A DNA stretch of 32,044 bases from Deltaproteobacteria bacterium (GTDB lineage Bacteria; Desulfobacterota; Desulfobulbia; Desulfobulbales; Desulfurivibrionaceae). A program made the translations under genes and the position numbers. The stretch lies in NCBI GenBank assembly GCA_021811385.1, contig JAJZPC010000027.1, positions 1 to 32,044 on the forward strand. The letters run 5' to 3'. Under the pieces are notes generated by a model that did no database searches, was not told the DNA's origin, and saw only the letters and a list, made by a program, of their open reading frames with translations. Below, piece by piece: positions 7,332-17,394 of the stretch (position 1 is its first letter; every line of letters begins with the position of its first letter).

Positions 7332-7889
7332 TCATTTGTTCTTCTCTTTTGTCTTCCTGAACTTCTTGTCGTAGCGTTCCTGCTCGCTGTAGATGCAGCC
7401 GCAGTAAGGCTGCCGGTAGAGTCCCATCTCAAGGCTGGCGTCGATCCCCTCCTGCCAGCCGACCCGGAAATCCTCGTACAGAAAGGGTACCCCGAATCGG
7501 GCCCCCAGCTCTTCGCCCAGCTGCCGGATGGTCTCGTGGCGCTGGTAGCGGCTGTACAGCAGGGTGGTGCTGAAGGCCTCCGCCCCGAGCTCCCTCGCCT
7601 TTCTCGCCGTTGCCTCTAGGCGCATCCGGTAGCAGAGCGGGCAGCGCTCTTCCTCGTGGAACACGACCTGGCGCAGGTATTCCTTGAGGCCGTATTCCCG
7701 TTCGTACTCCACGGGCAGGGAGGTCCGACGCGCCAGATCCTCCAGGGTGGCGAGCCGCTGCTTGAACTCCCGAAAGGGATGGATGTTGGGGTTGTGGAAA
7801 TAGCCTTGCACGGTCAGCCCCTGTTCCCGCAGGGTGGTGAGGGGAAAGATGGTGCAAGGGCCGCAGCAGAGGTGCAGGAGAACGGTCAT
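7332..7889 (-). CDS. queH: epoxyqueuosine reductase QueH
   Basis: Catalyses the last step of queuosine synthesis in tRNA (epoxyqueuosine to queuosine), the non-homologous replacement for QueG (DUF208 family). 185 residues. N-terminal LCCGPC (C8, C9, C12), central CPLCYRMRLE and C-terminal YCGCIYS supply the conserved cysteines for the iron-sulfur cluster and redox pair. The ATG at 7889 places CCGPC at the usual distance from the N-terminus; earlier in-frame codons run into the preceding gene. It lies 8 bases after the NifA-type regulator and is probably cotranscribed with it. The bidirectional terminator ends the unit. Confidence 0.93.
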   Translation of the reverse strand: MTVLLHLCCGPCTIFPLTTLREQGLTVQGYFHNPNIHPFREFKQRLATLEDLARRTSLPVEYEREYGLKEYLRQVVFHEEERCPLCYRMRLEATARKARELGAEAFSTTLLYSRYQRHETIRQLGEELGARFGVPFLYEDFRVGWQEGIDASLEMGLYRQPYCGCIYSEQERYDKKFRKTKEKNK

Positions 7890-7897
7890 GGCGCACC

Positions 7898-9448
7898 CTA
7901 GGGCTTGGCGAGCTTGAACTGGCGGGGGTTGATGTTGAGCTTGGCGATCTTGTAGTTGATGATCCTGAGGCTGGTGTCCAGCAGCTGGGCAGCCTTGGTC
8001 TGGTTGCCCTGGCATTTTTTCAGGCTGTCGATGATCAGTTCCCGCTCGAAATTCTCCACCGCCCCGGTGAAGGAAACCGGGTTGCTGCGCTCGCTCACCG
8101 AGTCGGAGGTTTGCAGCGACGGGGGCAGGTGATAGCTCTTGATCGAATCCTCGTCGCAGATCAGGACCGCCCGTTCGATGCAGTTCTGCAGCTCCCGGAC
8201 ATTGCCCGGCCAGTGGTACTGGACCAGGAGGTCGATGGCCGGGGTGGAGATGCGGCGGATCTGCTTACCGTTTTCCTCGTTGTACTTCTGGAGGAAGAAG
8301 TCGGCCAGCAGCATGATGTCGGTTCTCCGTTCCCGCAGGGGGGGCAGGTAGATGGGGAAGACGTTGAGCCGGTAGTAGAGATCCTCCCGGAAGGAGCCGT
8401 CCTCCACGGCCTTTTCCAGATCCTTGTTGGTGGCGGTGATCAGCCGGACGTTGCAGCGGATGGGGGCGATGCCGCCCAAGCGCTGGAATTCTCGGTCCTG
8501 CACCACGTTGAGCAGTTTCACCTGCACGGCCTGGCTCAGCTCGCCGATTTCGTCGAGAAACAGGGTGCCGCCCTCGGCCTGCTCGAAGCGGCCCTTCTTG
8601 GCGGTTTGCGCCCCGGTGAAGGCGCCCTTTTCGTGGCCGAACAGCTCGGACTCCAGCAGGGTTTCCGGTAGGGCCGAGCAGTTGACCGCCACGAAGGGCG
8701 CCTTGGCCCGTTTGCTGTTGTGGTGGATGGCCTTGGCCACCATGGTCTTGCCGGTGCCCGATTCGCCGCGCAGCAGGATGGTGGCGTTGGAATCCGCCAC
8801 CCGGTGGATCATCTCGAACACCTCCTGCATCCGGTTCGAATTGCTGACGATGCTGGCCACCCGGTATTTTTCCGAAAGCTCCCTGCGCAGCTGGGTATTT
8901 TCCTGCTCCAGCCGTTCCCGTTCCTGGTTCACCGCCTGGATGCGGACTACGGTTTGGGCGATGAGGCCCGAGAGCACGGTGAGGAACTGGAGATCCTGTT
9001 CAAAGTCCAATCCTTCATGGTAGCCGCGGTCCACGCTCAGGGCGCCGATGGTCTTGGCCCCGTGCTTGATGGGCACGCAGAGAAAGGAGAGGGCCTCCTG
9101 GTTTTTCTCGGCCCTGGCCCTGGTCTTGTTCAGAAAAAGCGGCTCCTGGCTGATCTGGGGCACCACGATGGGGGAGCCGCTGGCCACCACCCTGCCGGTG
9201 ATGCCTTCGCCGAATTTATAGATTCCGCGCTTCCGGGCTTCCGCGGTCATGCCGGGGGCCACCTCGGTTTCGATCTGGCCGGTGATGGGGTTGGCGATGG
9301 TCACCGCCCCGTTTCCCAGGCTGGTGCGGGCGGCCAGTACGGTGAGGCTTTCTTCCAAGCATTTGCGCAGGTCGTCCGATGAGGCCAGGGCCCGGGTTAT
9401 TTCGTACAGGGTGGCCAGATCGATGGGTTCGCGGTTGTTTTCAGGCAT
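7898..9448 (-). CDS. nifA: NifA-type sigma-54-dependent transcriptional activator
   Basis: 516 residues. N-terminal GAF domain (about 10-165) with the NifA-family block [12 protein letters not shown], a short coiled linker, a central AAA+ domain (about 200-430) with Walker A GESGTGKT, the sigma-54-contacting loop GAFTGA, Walker [11 protein letters not shown] and the NVRELQN block, then a Fis-type helix-turn-helix ending the protein ([13 protein letters not shown]). It activates RpoN promoters. NifA is the closest family by layout, but no nitrogenase gene is in view and no cysteine-based oxygen-sensing linker of the alphaproteobacterial type is seen, so the target could differ. The ATG at 9448 follows GGAG. 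An extended -10 and a perfect palindrome lie upstream. Downstream queH is probably cotranscribed. Confidence 0.8.
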   Translation of the reverse strand: MPENNREPIDLATLYEITRALASSDDLRKCLEESLTVLAARTSLGNGAVTIANPITGQIETEVAPGMTAEARKRGIYKFGEGITGRVVASGSPIVVPQISQEPLFLNKTRARAEKNQEALSFLCVPIKHGAKTIGALSVDRGYHEGLDFEQDLQFLTVLSGLIAQTVVRIQAVNQERERLEQENTQLRRELSEKYRVASIVSNSNRMQEVFEMIHRVADSNATILLRGESGTGKTMVAKAIHHNSKRAKAPFVAVNCSALPETLLESELFGHEKGAFTGAQTAKKGRFEQAEGGTLFLDEIGELSQAVQVKLLNVVQDREFQRLGGIAPIRCNVRLITATNKDLEKAVEDGSFREDLYYRLNVFPIYLPPLRERRTDIMLLADFFLQKYNEENGKQIRRISTPAIDLLVQYHWPGNVRELQNCIERAVLICDEDSIKSYHLPPSLQTSDSVSERSNPVSFTGAVENFERELIIDSLKKCQGNQTKAAQLLDTSLRIINYKIAKLNINPRQFKLAKP

Positions 9449-9505
9449 GGCTTCTCCGGGCTCTTTCTTACGGTTTGGTATGCGTAGTTTTGTAAAACGG
9501 AGGGC

Positions 9506-9521
9506 ATTGTAACAAATTTGT
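9506..9521 (-). promoter_or_regulatory. extended -10 and palindrome upstream of the NifA-type gene
   Basis: On the minus strand TGTTACAAT provides an extended -10 (TACAAT at 9506-9511). Immediately upstream is a perfect 10-bp palindrome, ACAAATTTGT (9512-9521), a possible operator overlapping the promoter. No clear -35 is seen. Confidence 0.4.
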
Positions 9522-9560
9522 CTGAAATTGCATCTGAAAACGTGCGGGATGGGGAGGTGT

Positions 9561-10079
9561 TCAAGATTCTTGCCGCAAACTGCGGGCAAGGCAACCAGAC
9601 CAGATTGCGTAGCCGAGGTCGCTGAGGTGCACGCCGTCTCCGGTGAAGCAGGAATCGATGGTCGGCGCGTCTGTGTGGAAAGCCGAGAACAGATCCAGAA
9701 AGGAGGTTTTTTTCTTGCGGCTGAGCTGGAGCAACCCTTGGTTTACCCGGGCAACGGCCGATGGGGCGAGATGGGAGGCCCGGATGGGCGGCAGGGAGGT
9801 GACGGTGATTCGTGCCGGGGGGGGGACAGTGCCGAGGGTATCGAGGATTCTCTCGTAGTCCGGCAGAAAAGCATACTCTTCCCTGAGCAGATTGTTGGCG
9901 CCGATCATGATGCATACCCGGTCCGGATCGGGGCAGCGGCGCAGATGGCGGGGAAGATCGGCGAGCAGGCCGGCCACGGTTTCCCCGGCTATTCCGGCGT
10001 TGAATACCGCATGGCCTGGAAAGCGGTTCTGCCAGTTGCAGAATTCAACGAGGGAATCGCCAAGGAACAAAAGACGCAT
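9561..10079 (-). CDS. SGNH/GDSL-family hydrolase
   Basis: 172 residues with all SGNH blocks: LGDSL at 6-10 (catalytic Ser), a Gly in NAGIAG, GANN (oxyanion-hole Asn) and GDGVHLSD near the C-terminus (catalytic Asp and His). No signal peptide, so probably cytoplasmic. The family covers esterases, lysophospholipases and carbohydrate deacetylases; the substrate is not evident. The ATG at 10079 places the GDSL block at the usual N-terminal position; an upstream in-frame Met at 10109 would overlap glgX. It follows glgX after 10 bases, so it may be coexpressed with glycogen breakdown. Confidence 0.85.
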   Translation of the reverse strand: MRLLFLGDSLVEFCNWQNRFPGHAVFNAGIAGETVAGLLADLPRHLRRCPDPDRVCIMIGANNLLREEYAFLPDYERILDTLGTVPPPARITVTSLPPIRASHLAPSAVARVNQGLLQLSRKKKTSFLDLFSAFHTDAPTIDSCFTGDGVHLSDLGYAIWSGCLARSLRQES

Positions 10080-10089
10080 GGCGGTTGCT

Positions 10090-12186
<2,097 letters not shown>

Positions 12187-12263
12187 GGAATATTTCCCCT
12201 TGCGTGGAACGGAAACCGGAACTATCATTGGTAATAATTACTAATTAAAAAAGCGCTTGTTTC

Positions 12264-12293
12264 ATTATATCGTTTCCATACAGAGGATGACAA
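12264..12293 (-). promoter_or_regulatory. promoter of glgX
   Basis: TTGTCA (12288-12293), 18-base spacer, perfect TATAAT (12264-12269) on the minus strand. It sits in the divergent gap shared with the DUF1566 gene, so the two could be regulated together. Confidence 0.55.
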
Positions 12294-12313
12294 TAAAACT
12301 GAGGAGGTGCGCC

Positions 12314-13252
12314 ATGGGATTATCTGAAAAGTTGGGTATGGGTGGTCAGCCTGTGTCGATCGACTGGGATCTCACTCCTTCGGACACCTTTGCCATGTTC
12401 GAGAGCTGGGGCGGCAAGGGCAAGGAGCGGATTCGCAACAATTCGGAGCTCCATTATTATTTTTATATCGATAACTGGAATTCGCCCGCCAGGCTCTGCC
12501 TGATGGAACGCGGCGTCAAGCACGCCAAGATTCTGGCCCACATCGACTGCCCGCAGGAGATGCTGAAAAAATGCGTGGCCCGGCAGGGCAAGGACATGCG
12601 CGACCAGAGCTACGCCATTGACGAGGGGATCAAGCAATGGCTGCTGGAGAAAATCATCGAGAGCGAGGATTCCTCCCGGATCGTGCTGGTGGACAACTCC
12701 GTGCCCAAGGAGGAGTTGGAGACCGGGTTGCCGAGGAAGGGCGACCCCTTGCCGTCCGTGGACACGGTTCGTCTCCGGGCTGCCGGAGGGGTGGTAACCG
12801 AAAAGGAGGCTGCAACCCTTGCGGCCCGGCTTGGCTGTTATGACGGCCAGCACAATCCCCAGGGCAATTTCCGCAATGTCCTGGTGGACAACGGCGACGG
12901 GCTCACCGTTACCGACCACGTCACCGGGATCATGTGGCAGCGCGGCGGCTGCGACCTCACCACCATCCGCAATGCGCAGAAATATGTGGAGGAGCTCAAT
13001 CTCCGGAATTTTGCCGGATTTTCCGACTGGCGGCTGCCCACCATGGAAGAAGCCTTTTCCCTTCTGGAGCCGCGGGTGAATGCGAAGGGCGTCCATCTCC
13101 ATCCCTGTTTTTCCAAGGAGCAGCCCTTTATTTTTCTCGCCGACCAGCGCAAGCCCGGCGGGTATTGGTTTGTGGATTTCAAGCATGGGACAACGTTTTG
13201 GGCCTCGGCCACCATCCCCGGCGGGTTCGGCAGGGTGTGCCGCACCATGTGA
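12314..13252 (+). CDS. DUF1566-domain protein with an uncharacterised N-terminal domain
   Basis: 312 residues, no signal peptide or transmembrane segment. Residues about 195-312 match DUF1566 (Lcl C-terminal domain): VDNGDGLTVTDHVTGIMWQR, then DWRLPTMEEAFSLLEP and a terminal GRVCRTM. The N-terminal 150 residues are charged and soluble, with a conserved-looking stretch IDWDLTPSDTFAMFESWGGK, and resemble no domain that I recognise. The ATG at 12314 follows AGGAGGT at ideal spacing, so the start is secure. Divergent from glgX and followed by an intrinsic terminator. Function unknown; DUF1566 domains in other proteins occur on surface or fibre-like proteins, but this one lacks an export signal. 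Confidence 0.75.
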   Translation: MGLSEKLGMGGQPVSIDWDLTPSDTFAMFESWGGKGKERIRNNSELHYYFYIDNWNSPARLCLMERGVKHAKILAHIDCPQEMLKKCVARQGKDMRDQSYAIDEGIKQWLLEKIIESEDSSRIVLVDNSVPKEELETGLPRKGDPLPSVDTVRLRAAGGVVTEKEAATLAARLGCYDGQHNPQGNFRNVLVDNGDGLTVTDHVTGIMWQRGGCDLTTIRNAQKYVEELNLRNFAGFSDWRLPTMEEAFSLLEPRVNAKGVHLHPCFSKEQPFIFLADQRKPGGYWFVDFKHGTTFWASATIPGGFGRVCRTM

Positions 13253-13280
13253 TCCGGTAACAAGAAGCGCGCAACGCAAC

Positions 13281-13313
13281 AAAAGGGCTGCCCAAGGGCG
13301 GCCCTTTTCTTTT
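13281..13313 (+). terminator. intrinsic terminator after the DUF1566 gene
   Basis: AAAGGGCTGCC pairs with GGCGGCCCTTT around CAAG, with one G-T pair, followed by TCTTTT. Confidence 0.75.
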
Positions 13314-13344
13314 CCGGGTCAGGGGAAAGGGGAGCAACAAAATC

Positions 13345-13371
13345 TTGCAATTTATCCGGCCCGGTTATAAA
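13345..13371 (+). promoter_or_regulatory. possible ppnP promoter
   Basis: TTGCAA (13345-13350) and TATAAA (13366-13371) are only 15 bases apart; with the usual 17-base spacing the -10 would read TAAAGA. It lies upstream of the leader hairpins at 13397-13432. Confidence 0.3.
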
Positions 13372-13396
13372 GAATCTAGGAGGCTGAAACGGAGAT

Positions 13397-13432
13397 CACG
13401 TCTTCCCGTCCGTAACGTGGCGGGAATTTTTT
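13397..13432 (+). promoter_or_regulatory. possible attenuator in the ppnP leader
   Basis: TTCCCG (13403-13408) pairs with CGGGAA (13421-13426), followed directly by TTTTTT, which has the form of an intrinsic terminator inside the leader. An overlapping alternative stem, CACGT (13397-13401) with ACGTG (13415-13419), would enclose its left arm. A perfect AGGAGG at 13378-13383 has no ATG after it at usable distance. The stems are short and no known riboswitch family was recognised. Confidence 0.35.
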
Positions 13433-13461
13433 ATTGAAAAAACGCAAGAGAGGAAACATCC

Positions 13462-13776
13462 ATGCCTGAGTTCAACAATGTCACCATCGTCAAAAAAGCC
13501 AATGTCTACTTCGACGGCAAGGTTACCAGCCGGACGGTGGTGTTTGCCGACGGCTCCCGGAAGACCCTGGGCGTCATGCTGCCCGGAGAGTACGAATTCA
13601 ACACGGCGGACAAGGAGATCATGGAGATCATGGCTGGCGAGCTGGAGGTTCTGCTGCCCGGCGCATCGGGTTGGAAGGCAATCCATGGCGGCGAATCCTT
13701 CGAGGTGCCGTCCCATTCCAAGTTCGGCTTGAAGATCAGAACCCTTACCGATTATTGCTGTTCGTTTCTGAAGTAG
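13462..13776 (+). CDS. ppnP: pyrimidine/purine nucleoside phosphorylase
   Basis: Phosphorolyses several purine and pyrimidine nucleosides to free base and ribose 1-phosphate. 104 residues, a single small cupin barrel of the PpnP/YaiE (DUF1255) family. Family blocks are the start PEFNNVTIVKKANVYFDGKV, the centre LPGEYEFNT.DKEIMEIMAG and the end GESFEVP..SKFGLK. Start ATG follows GAGGAAA. A possible attenuator lies in the leader and a bidirectional terminator follows. It is a single-gene transcript for nucleoside salvage. Confidence 0.93.
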   Translation: MPEFNNVTIVKKANVYFDGKVTSRTVVFADGSRKTLGVMLPGEYEFNTADKEIMEIMAGELEVLLPGASGWKAIHGGESFEVPSHSKFGLKIRTLTDYCCSFLK

Positions 13777-13788
13777 GTCGGTCCATAA

Positions 13789-13822
13789 AAAAGCCATCGG
13801 CGCGTTCGCTCCGATGGCTTTT
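13789..13822. terminator. bidirectional terminator between ppnP and the chemoreceptor
   Basis: AAAAGCCATCGG (13789-13800) and CCGATGGCTTTT (13811-13822) are a perfect 12-bp inverted repeat with a 10-base loop. The A and T ends make it work in both directions. Confidence 0.85.
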
Positions 13823-13860
13823 CCCATACAGGGCGCGTCCGCCCAAAACATCATCGCCGT

Positions 13861-15480
13861 TTAGAAATCCTCGAATTCCTCGTTGTCAAAGGGGATCACC
13901 TCTTTGGCCGTGCTCTTTTTGCTGTGGGAGATGGCCCGGGGTTGCGCCTGTTTCCGCGGCGGTAACGGCCGGATCCCCGTATTCTTGCCGCGCGCCGGAT
14001 TGCTTTGCGCCCGGGAGGCCGTCGTCGCAGCCGGACTCCCGCCACCCTCGCCGGTGATCATGGTCTGCAGCTCGCGGACATGGCCGAGCAGGGTGTTGCT
14101 TTCGGCAAAGAGTTCCTCCGAGGCGGAGGCGGATTCCTCGGCGGTGGCGGCGTTGCTCTGCACCACGGTGTCCATTTCCTGCAGGGCTTTGTTGATCTGG
14201 CCCACCCCCTCGGTCTGCTCTTTTGCCGCGGAGGAAATCTCGTTGATCAGCACCGAAATCTTGCCGGTGCCCTTGGAAACCTTGTTGAACTCGTCGTTGG
14301 TCCGGTCGACGAGCACCGTGCCTTCCTGCACCTTGCTCACCGTCTGTTCGATCAGGGCGGCGGTTTCCTTGGCCGCTTCAGCGGCGCGCATGGCCAGGCT
14401 GCGGACCTCGTTGGCCACCACGGCAAAGCCCGCGCCCGCCTCGCCGGCTCGGGCCGCTTCCACTGCCGCATTCAGGGCGAGCAGGTTGGTCTGGAAGGCG
14501 ATCTCGTCGATGGTCTTGATGATTTTCGAGGTTTTTTCGCTGGCGGAGGAGATCTCGCCCATGGCGGAGGTGAGCTGCTGCATGGAGGCGGCAGCCTGAC
14601 TGGCCACATTGTTTATATCGGTCATGACCGCATTGGCCTCATGGGCGTTGTCCGCGCTGTGTTGGGTCATGGAGGAGATCTCCTCCATGGAGGCGGAGGT
14701 TTCCTCAAGGGCGGCAGCCTGCTCGGTGGCGCCTTCCGCCAGCTGCTGGCCTGCGCCCGCTACCTCGCCGGCCGCGGCGGAGATATGGTTGGCCCCTGCG
14801 GTCAGGCCGCTGATCGCCTTTTTGAGGGGGACGGTGATGCCGCGGGTAATGACAAAGGCCAGGGTGCAACCGCCGATAAAGATGCCGACGGCAATGAGGA
14901 TCATCAGGGTCTGGAGGGCGTTGCCTTGGGTAAGGGCGTTGTCGGCGACATGCGCGCCCTCGGCGGTATTGATTTCGTCGAATTCGGTGATGGCCTCACG
15001 GATCTTGCCGGCCACCTCCTCCTGGGCGCTTTCTTTTTCCGTCATCTGCGCGGGGTCTCCCGCCTGGGCTGCGTCCATCATCTCCCGGGCCGCCGGAGCC
15101 AGCTTGTCATGCAGTTGGACGATCTTTTCCAGCTTTTCGGACCAACCGGCCCGCACCAGTTCCTCATCGGCCTGGATAACCGCCCGGGCGCGGGCAAAGG
15201 TCTCATCCGCCGCCTTGTCCCTGCTGTCGAACCGTTCCCGATAGACCGCATCCTTGTGGATGACGAAGTTCGCGGCCGCAAGCTGCTGGCGGCTGACCAG
15301 GAGGGACAGTTCTCCGCCCAGATAGGCAAGGGGCAGGTGGATTTTTTCCAGATCCTTGACCGAGGTCACCATCTGCGAGGATTTGAAAACGGCAAAGCTG
15401 GCGCCGATGGTGGAAAGAATAACCAGAAAGCCGAAGCCGGCCGTCAGCTTCTTGGACAGGGAAAGTTTTGTGAAATCCAT
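13861..15480 (-). CDS. methyl-accepting chemotaxis protein
   Basis: 539 residues. TM1 at about 14-34, a periplasmic four-helix-bundle sensor (about 35-190), TM2 at about 193-215, a HAMP-like linker ([12 protein letters not shown]), then the cytoplasmic coiled-coil signalling domain. The hairpin tip is intact: [20 protein letters not shown] and [14 protein letters not shown], which contact CheA and CheW. The C-terminus is a basic, low-complexity linker ending in an acidic NEEFEDF, not the NWETF type, so it is a tail motif of another kind or a simple tail. Start ATG 15480 is preceded by GGAG and opens directly before TM1. No che genes lie nearby. The ligand is unknown. A sigma-70-like promoter is at 15575-15603. 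Confidence 0.93.
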   Translation of the reverse strand: MDFTKLSLSKKLTAGFGFLVILSTIGASFAVFKSSQMVTSVKDLEKIHLPLAYLGGELSLLVSRQQLAAANFVIHKDAVYRERFDSRDKAADETFARARAVIQADEELVRAGWSEKLEKIVQLHDKLAPAAREMMDAAQAGDPAQMTEKESAQEEVAGKIREAITEFDEINTAEGAHVADNALTQGNALQTLMILIAVGIFIGGCTLAFVITRGITVPLKKAISGLTAGANHISAAAGEVAGAGQQLAEGATEQAAALEETSASMEEISSMTQHSADNAHEANAVMTDINNVASQAAASMQQLTSAMGEISSASEKTSKIIKTIDEIAFQTNLLALNAAVEAARAGEAGAGFAVVANEVRSLAMRAAEAAKETAALIEQTVSKVQEGTVLVDRTNDEFNKVSKGTGKISVLINEISSAAKEQTEGVGQINKALQEMDTVVQSNAATAEESASASEELFAESNTLLGHVRELQTMITGEGGGSPAATTASRAQSNPARGKNTGIRPLPPRKQAQPRAISHSKKSTAKEVIPFDNEEFEDF

Positions 15481-15574
15481 CGGTCCACTCCAGGGTGAAA
15501 TTAATGTTCTCTTATGGGACGGGTGCGACGGGAAAGCCTTGAAGGCATCGTTTTGGCAGGAACTTAATCTTTTT

Positions 15575-15603
15575 ATTATATGGCAATTATTACTATTATT
15601 CAA
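15575..15603 (-). promoter_or_regulatory. promoter of the chemoreceptor gene
   Basis: TTGAAT (15598-15603), 17-base spacer, perfect TATAAT (15575-15580) on the minus strand. This is sigma-70-like, not the sigma-28 form often seen before chemotaxis genes. The leader would be about 90 bases. Confidence 0.6.
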
Positions 15604-15903
15604 TTTCTTTTTTTTTCGTCCGCGAAATCCCGCGCCGGGAAAATGTAAAAAAATAAAAATCTCCGCAGGCTGCCTCCGCGCATTGCCGCAAAACGCGGCA
15701 GGATTCCCGCCGTGCTCCGTGCTTGGTCACGGTCAGAGCCGCGGGGTGCGCAAGGGGAATCACAAGGGAATACTATACAGCTTACGCAAGCAAGAGGCGG
15801 GATGCAAGTGGTTCGCCGGCAGGGAGGGAATTTTGTTTTCCGGGGCATGGTGCGCGGGCTGCCACACCCCCGGGTCCACGGCGAAAAATGGTTTTGCGGC
15901 CCA

Positions 15904-15932
15904 TTGTCTCTGAAAATCTCCTGTGCTAGTAT
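15904..15932 (+). promoter_or_regulatory. promoter of the SH3-M48-cyclase unit
   Basis: TTGTCT (15904-15909), 17-base spacer, TAGTAT (15927-15932) with TG one base upstream (extended -10, TGCTAGTAT). About 50 bases before the first start codon. Confidence 0.55.
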
Positions 15933-15981
15933 GAAAGGTAACCGTTGTTCAACGCAGGAAAATTCTTTTAGGGAAATCATC

Positions 15982-16482
15982 ATGGGAATGCGGATGAAAA
16001 TCGTGTTGTTCCTTGTCCTCTCCCTTGTTGCCACGGCTGTTTGGGCCGGGCAGGGGTGGAGGAGCGTCGCCGTGCGGAAGGGCGCGGTCAGGGTTTCCCC
16101 CATGCCCTTCGGCAAGATTGTCGCCACCCTCGGCTATGGCGAGCGGGTGGACGTGCTGGAGGAGCAGGGGCTCTGGTTCAAGGTGCGGGACCAGCAGCAG
16201 GGGAGGGAAGGCTGGATGCACAGCGCCAGCCTCATTGCCAAGCCCATCACCCTGAAGCCCGGAGAACGGGTGGAGGGTGGAGCCTCGGAGGATGAGCTGG
16301 CCTTGGGCGGCAAGGGGTTCAGTGCCCAGGTGGAGGCCGAGTACAAGGCCAGGGGAAAGAATCTCGACTACGCCTCGGTGGATTGGATGGAACGGATTCA
16401 GGTGAGCCCGGAGGCCATGCGGGAATTCCTTGCCAAGGGCGGCTTGCAGAACCCCGAGGGAGGCGAAACCCATGCGAAATAA
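15982..16482 (+). CDS. secreted bacterial SH3-domain protein
   Basis: 166 residues. Signal peptide MGMRMKIVLFLVLSLVATAV ending in AWA-G, so cleavage near residue 23. Residues about 30-90 form a bacterial SH3 (SH3_4) fold with KGAVRVSPMPFGKIVATLGYGERVD and WFKVRDQ..REGWMHSASL; such domains bind peptidoglycan or protein partners in the periplasm. The C-terminal third is charged and helical. ATGs at 15988 and 15994 are alternative starts. Its last 11 bases overlap the start of the M48 protease gene, which indicates coupled translation and a shared envelope role. Confidence 0.85.
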   Translation: MGMRMKIVLFLVLSLVATAVWAGQGWRSVAVRKGAVRVSPMPFGKIVATLGYGERVDVLEEQGLWFKVRDQQQGREGWMHSASLIAKPITLKPGERVEGGASEDELALGGKGFSAQVEAEYKARGKNLDYASVDWMERIQVSPEAMREFLAKGGLQNPEGGETHAK

Positions 16483-17392
16483 ACGAGCCCCTCTTCTCGC
16501 CGTGTTGCTTTCCCTTTGTTGCGGTGTGCTGGTTTCCGGCTGTGAAACCACCAACGTCCTTGACGGACTCGGAGCGGTCCAGGTGGGCGGTTTCCGGATC
16601 AGCGAGTCCCAAATGGGCGCGATCAAGAAAACCGCCAAGGCCATAGGCAAGGCTTTCACCGATATCACTCCTGAACAGGAATACTATGTGGGCCGCGCGG
16701 TGGGCGCCACCCTGCTGGGAAAATACCACCCCCGCACCGAGCCTCGGACCGTGCAGTATCTCAATCTGGTCGGCCAGTCCCTGGCCAGGGTCTCCGACAT
16801 GCCGGAAACCTACGGCGGCTACCATTTCGTGCTCCTGGAGGATGAGGGGATCAACGCCTTTGCCGCGCCCGGCGGCTTGATCTTTGTCAGCCAGGGTATG
16901 CTGCGTTGCTGTAAGGACGAAGACACCCTGGCCGCGGTGCTGGCCCATGAAATTGCCCATGTTCAACTCAAGCACGGGTTGCAGGCCATCAAGACCAGCA
17001 GGCTGACCAGTGCCTTTTCCATCATTGCCACGGAAGGGGCCAAGCAGGCCGGGGGGCCGCAATTGGCGCAACTCACCGGAATTTTTGAAGAGTCGATCCA
17101 CGACGTCACCGCAACCCTGGTCAACAGCGGCTATTCCCGGGCCTTTGAACGGGAGGCCGATGCCGCGGCCCTGGTGATTCTCGGCCGGGCCGGCTATGAC
17201 CAGCGGGCCCTGGTTGCGTTGCTTGGCGAGATGAAGCAGCGGCTCAACCCGCAGGGGCTTGATTTTGCCAAGACCCATCCCGACCCGGCGGATCGGATCG
17301 GTGAACTGGAGCCCCTGCTTGCCGAGGCCAAGGCCCCGGCCGGGATGGCGCTGCGTCAGCAACGGTTCAAGAGTGTTCTGGGCAGCATCTGA
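16472..17392 (+). CDS. M48-family zinc metalloprotease, lipoprotein
   Basis: 306 residues. Lipobox VSGC places the lipidated Cys at residue 24. The peptidase M48 core has HEIAH (zinc ligands and catalytic Glu) in the context VLAHEIAHVQLKHG, and the third ligand Glu in READAAALVIL, with the usual GLIFVSQGML strand ahead. It resembles BepA/LoiP-type proteases that act in outer-membrane protein and lipopolysaccharide-porter quality control, but lacks the long TPR tail of BepA. Start ATG follows GGGAGG. It overlaps the SH3 gene by 11 bases and is followed after 2 bases by the cyclase gene. Targets are unknown. Confidence 0.9.
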   Translation: MRNKRAPLLAVLLSLCCGVLVSGCETTNVLDGLGAVQVGGFRISESQMGAIKKTAKAIGKAFTDITPEQEYYVGRAVGATLLGKYHPRTEPRTVQYLNLVGQSLARVSDMPETYGGYHFVLLEDEGINAFAAPGGLIFVSQGMLRCCKDEDTLAAVLAHEIAHVQLKHGLQAIKTSRLTSAFSIIATEGAKQAGGPQLAQLTGIFEESIHDVTATLVNSGYSRAFEREADAAALVILGRAGYDQRALVALLGEMKQRLNPQGLDFAKTHPDPADRIGELEPLLAEAKAPAGMALRQQRFKSVLGSI

Positions 17393-17394
17393 CC

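Larger units (their letters stand above)
15481..15981. other. 501-base divergent gap
   Basis: Holds the chemoreceptor promoter (15575-15603, minus) and the promoter of the SH3-M48-cyclase unit (15904-15932, plus). In between there is an A/T-tract at 15600-15660 and a small perfect hairpin, TGCCGC/GCGGCA at 15684-15700, with no T-run. I found no convincing gene: open frames here lack ribosome sites and family resemblance. Confidence 0.6.

Noticed and set aside
15481-15981. Possible c-di-GMP riboswitch between the chemoreceptor and SH3 genes
   Set aside because: A GCAAGCAAG-like stretch near 15784 drew attention, but the conserved GEMM core and tetraloop-receptor parts are missing.
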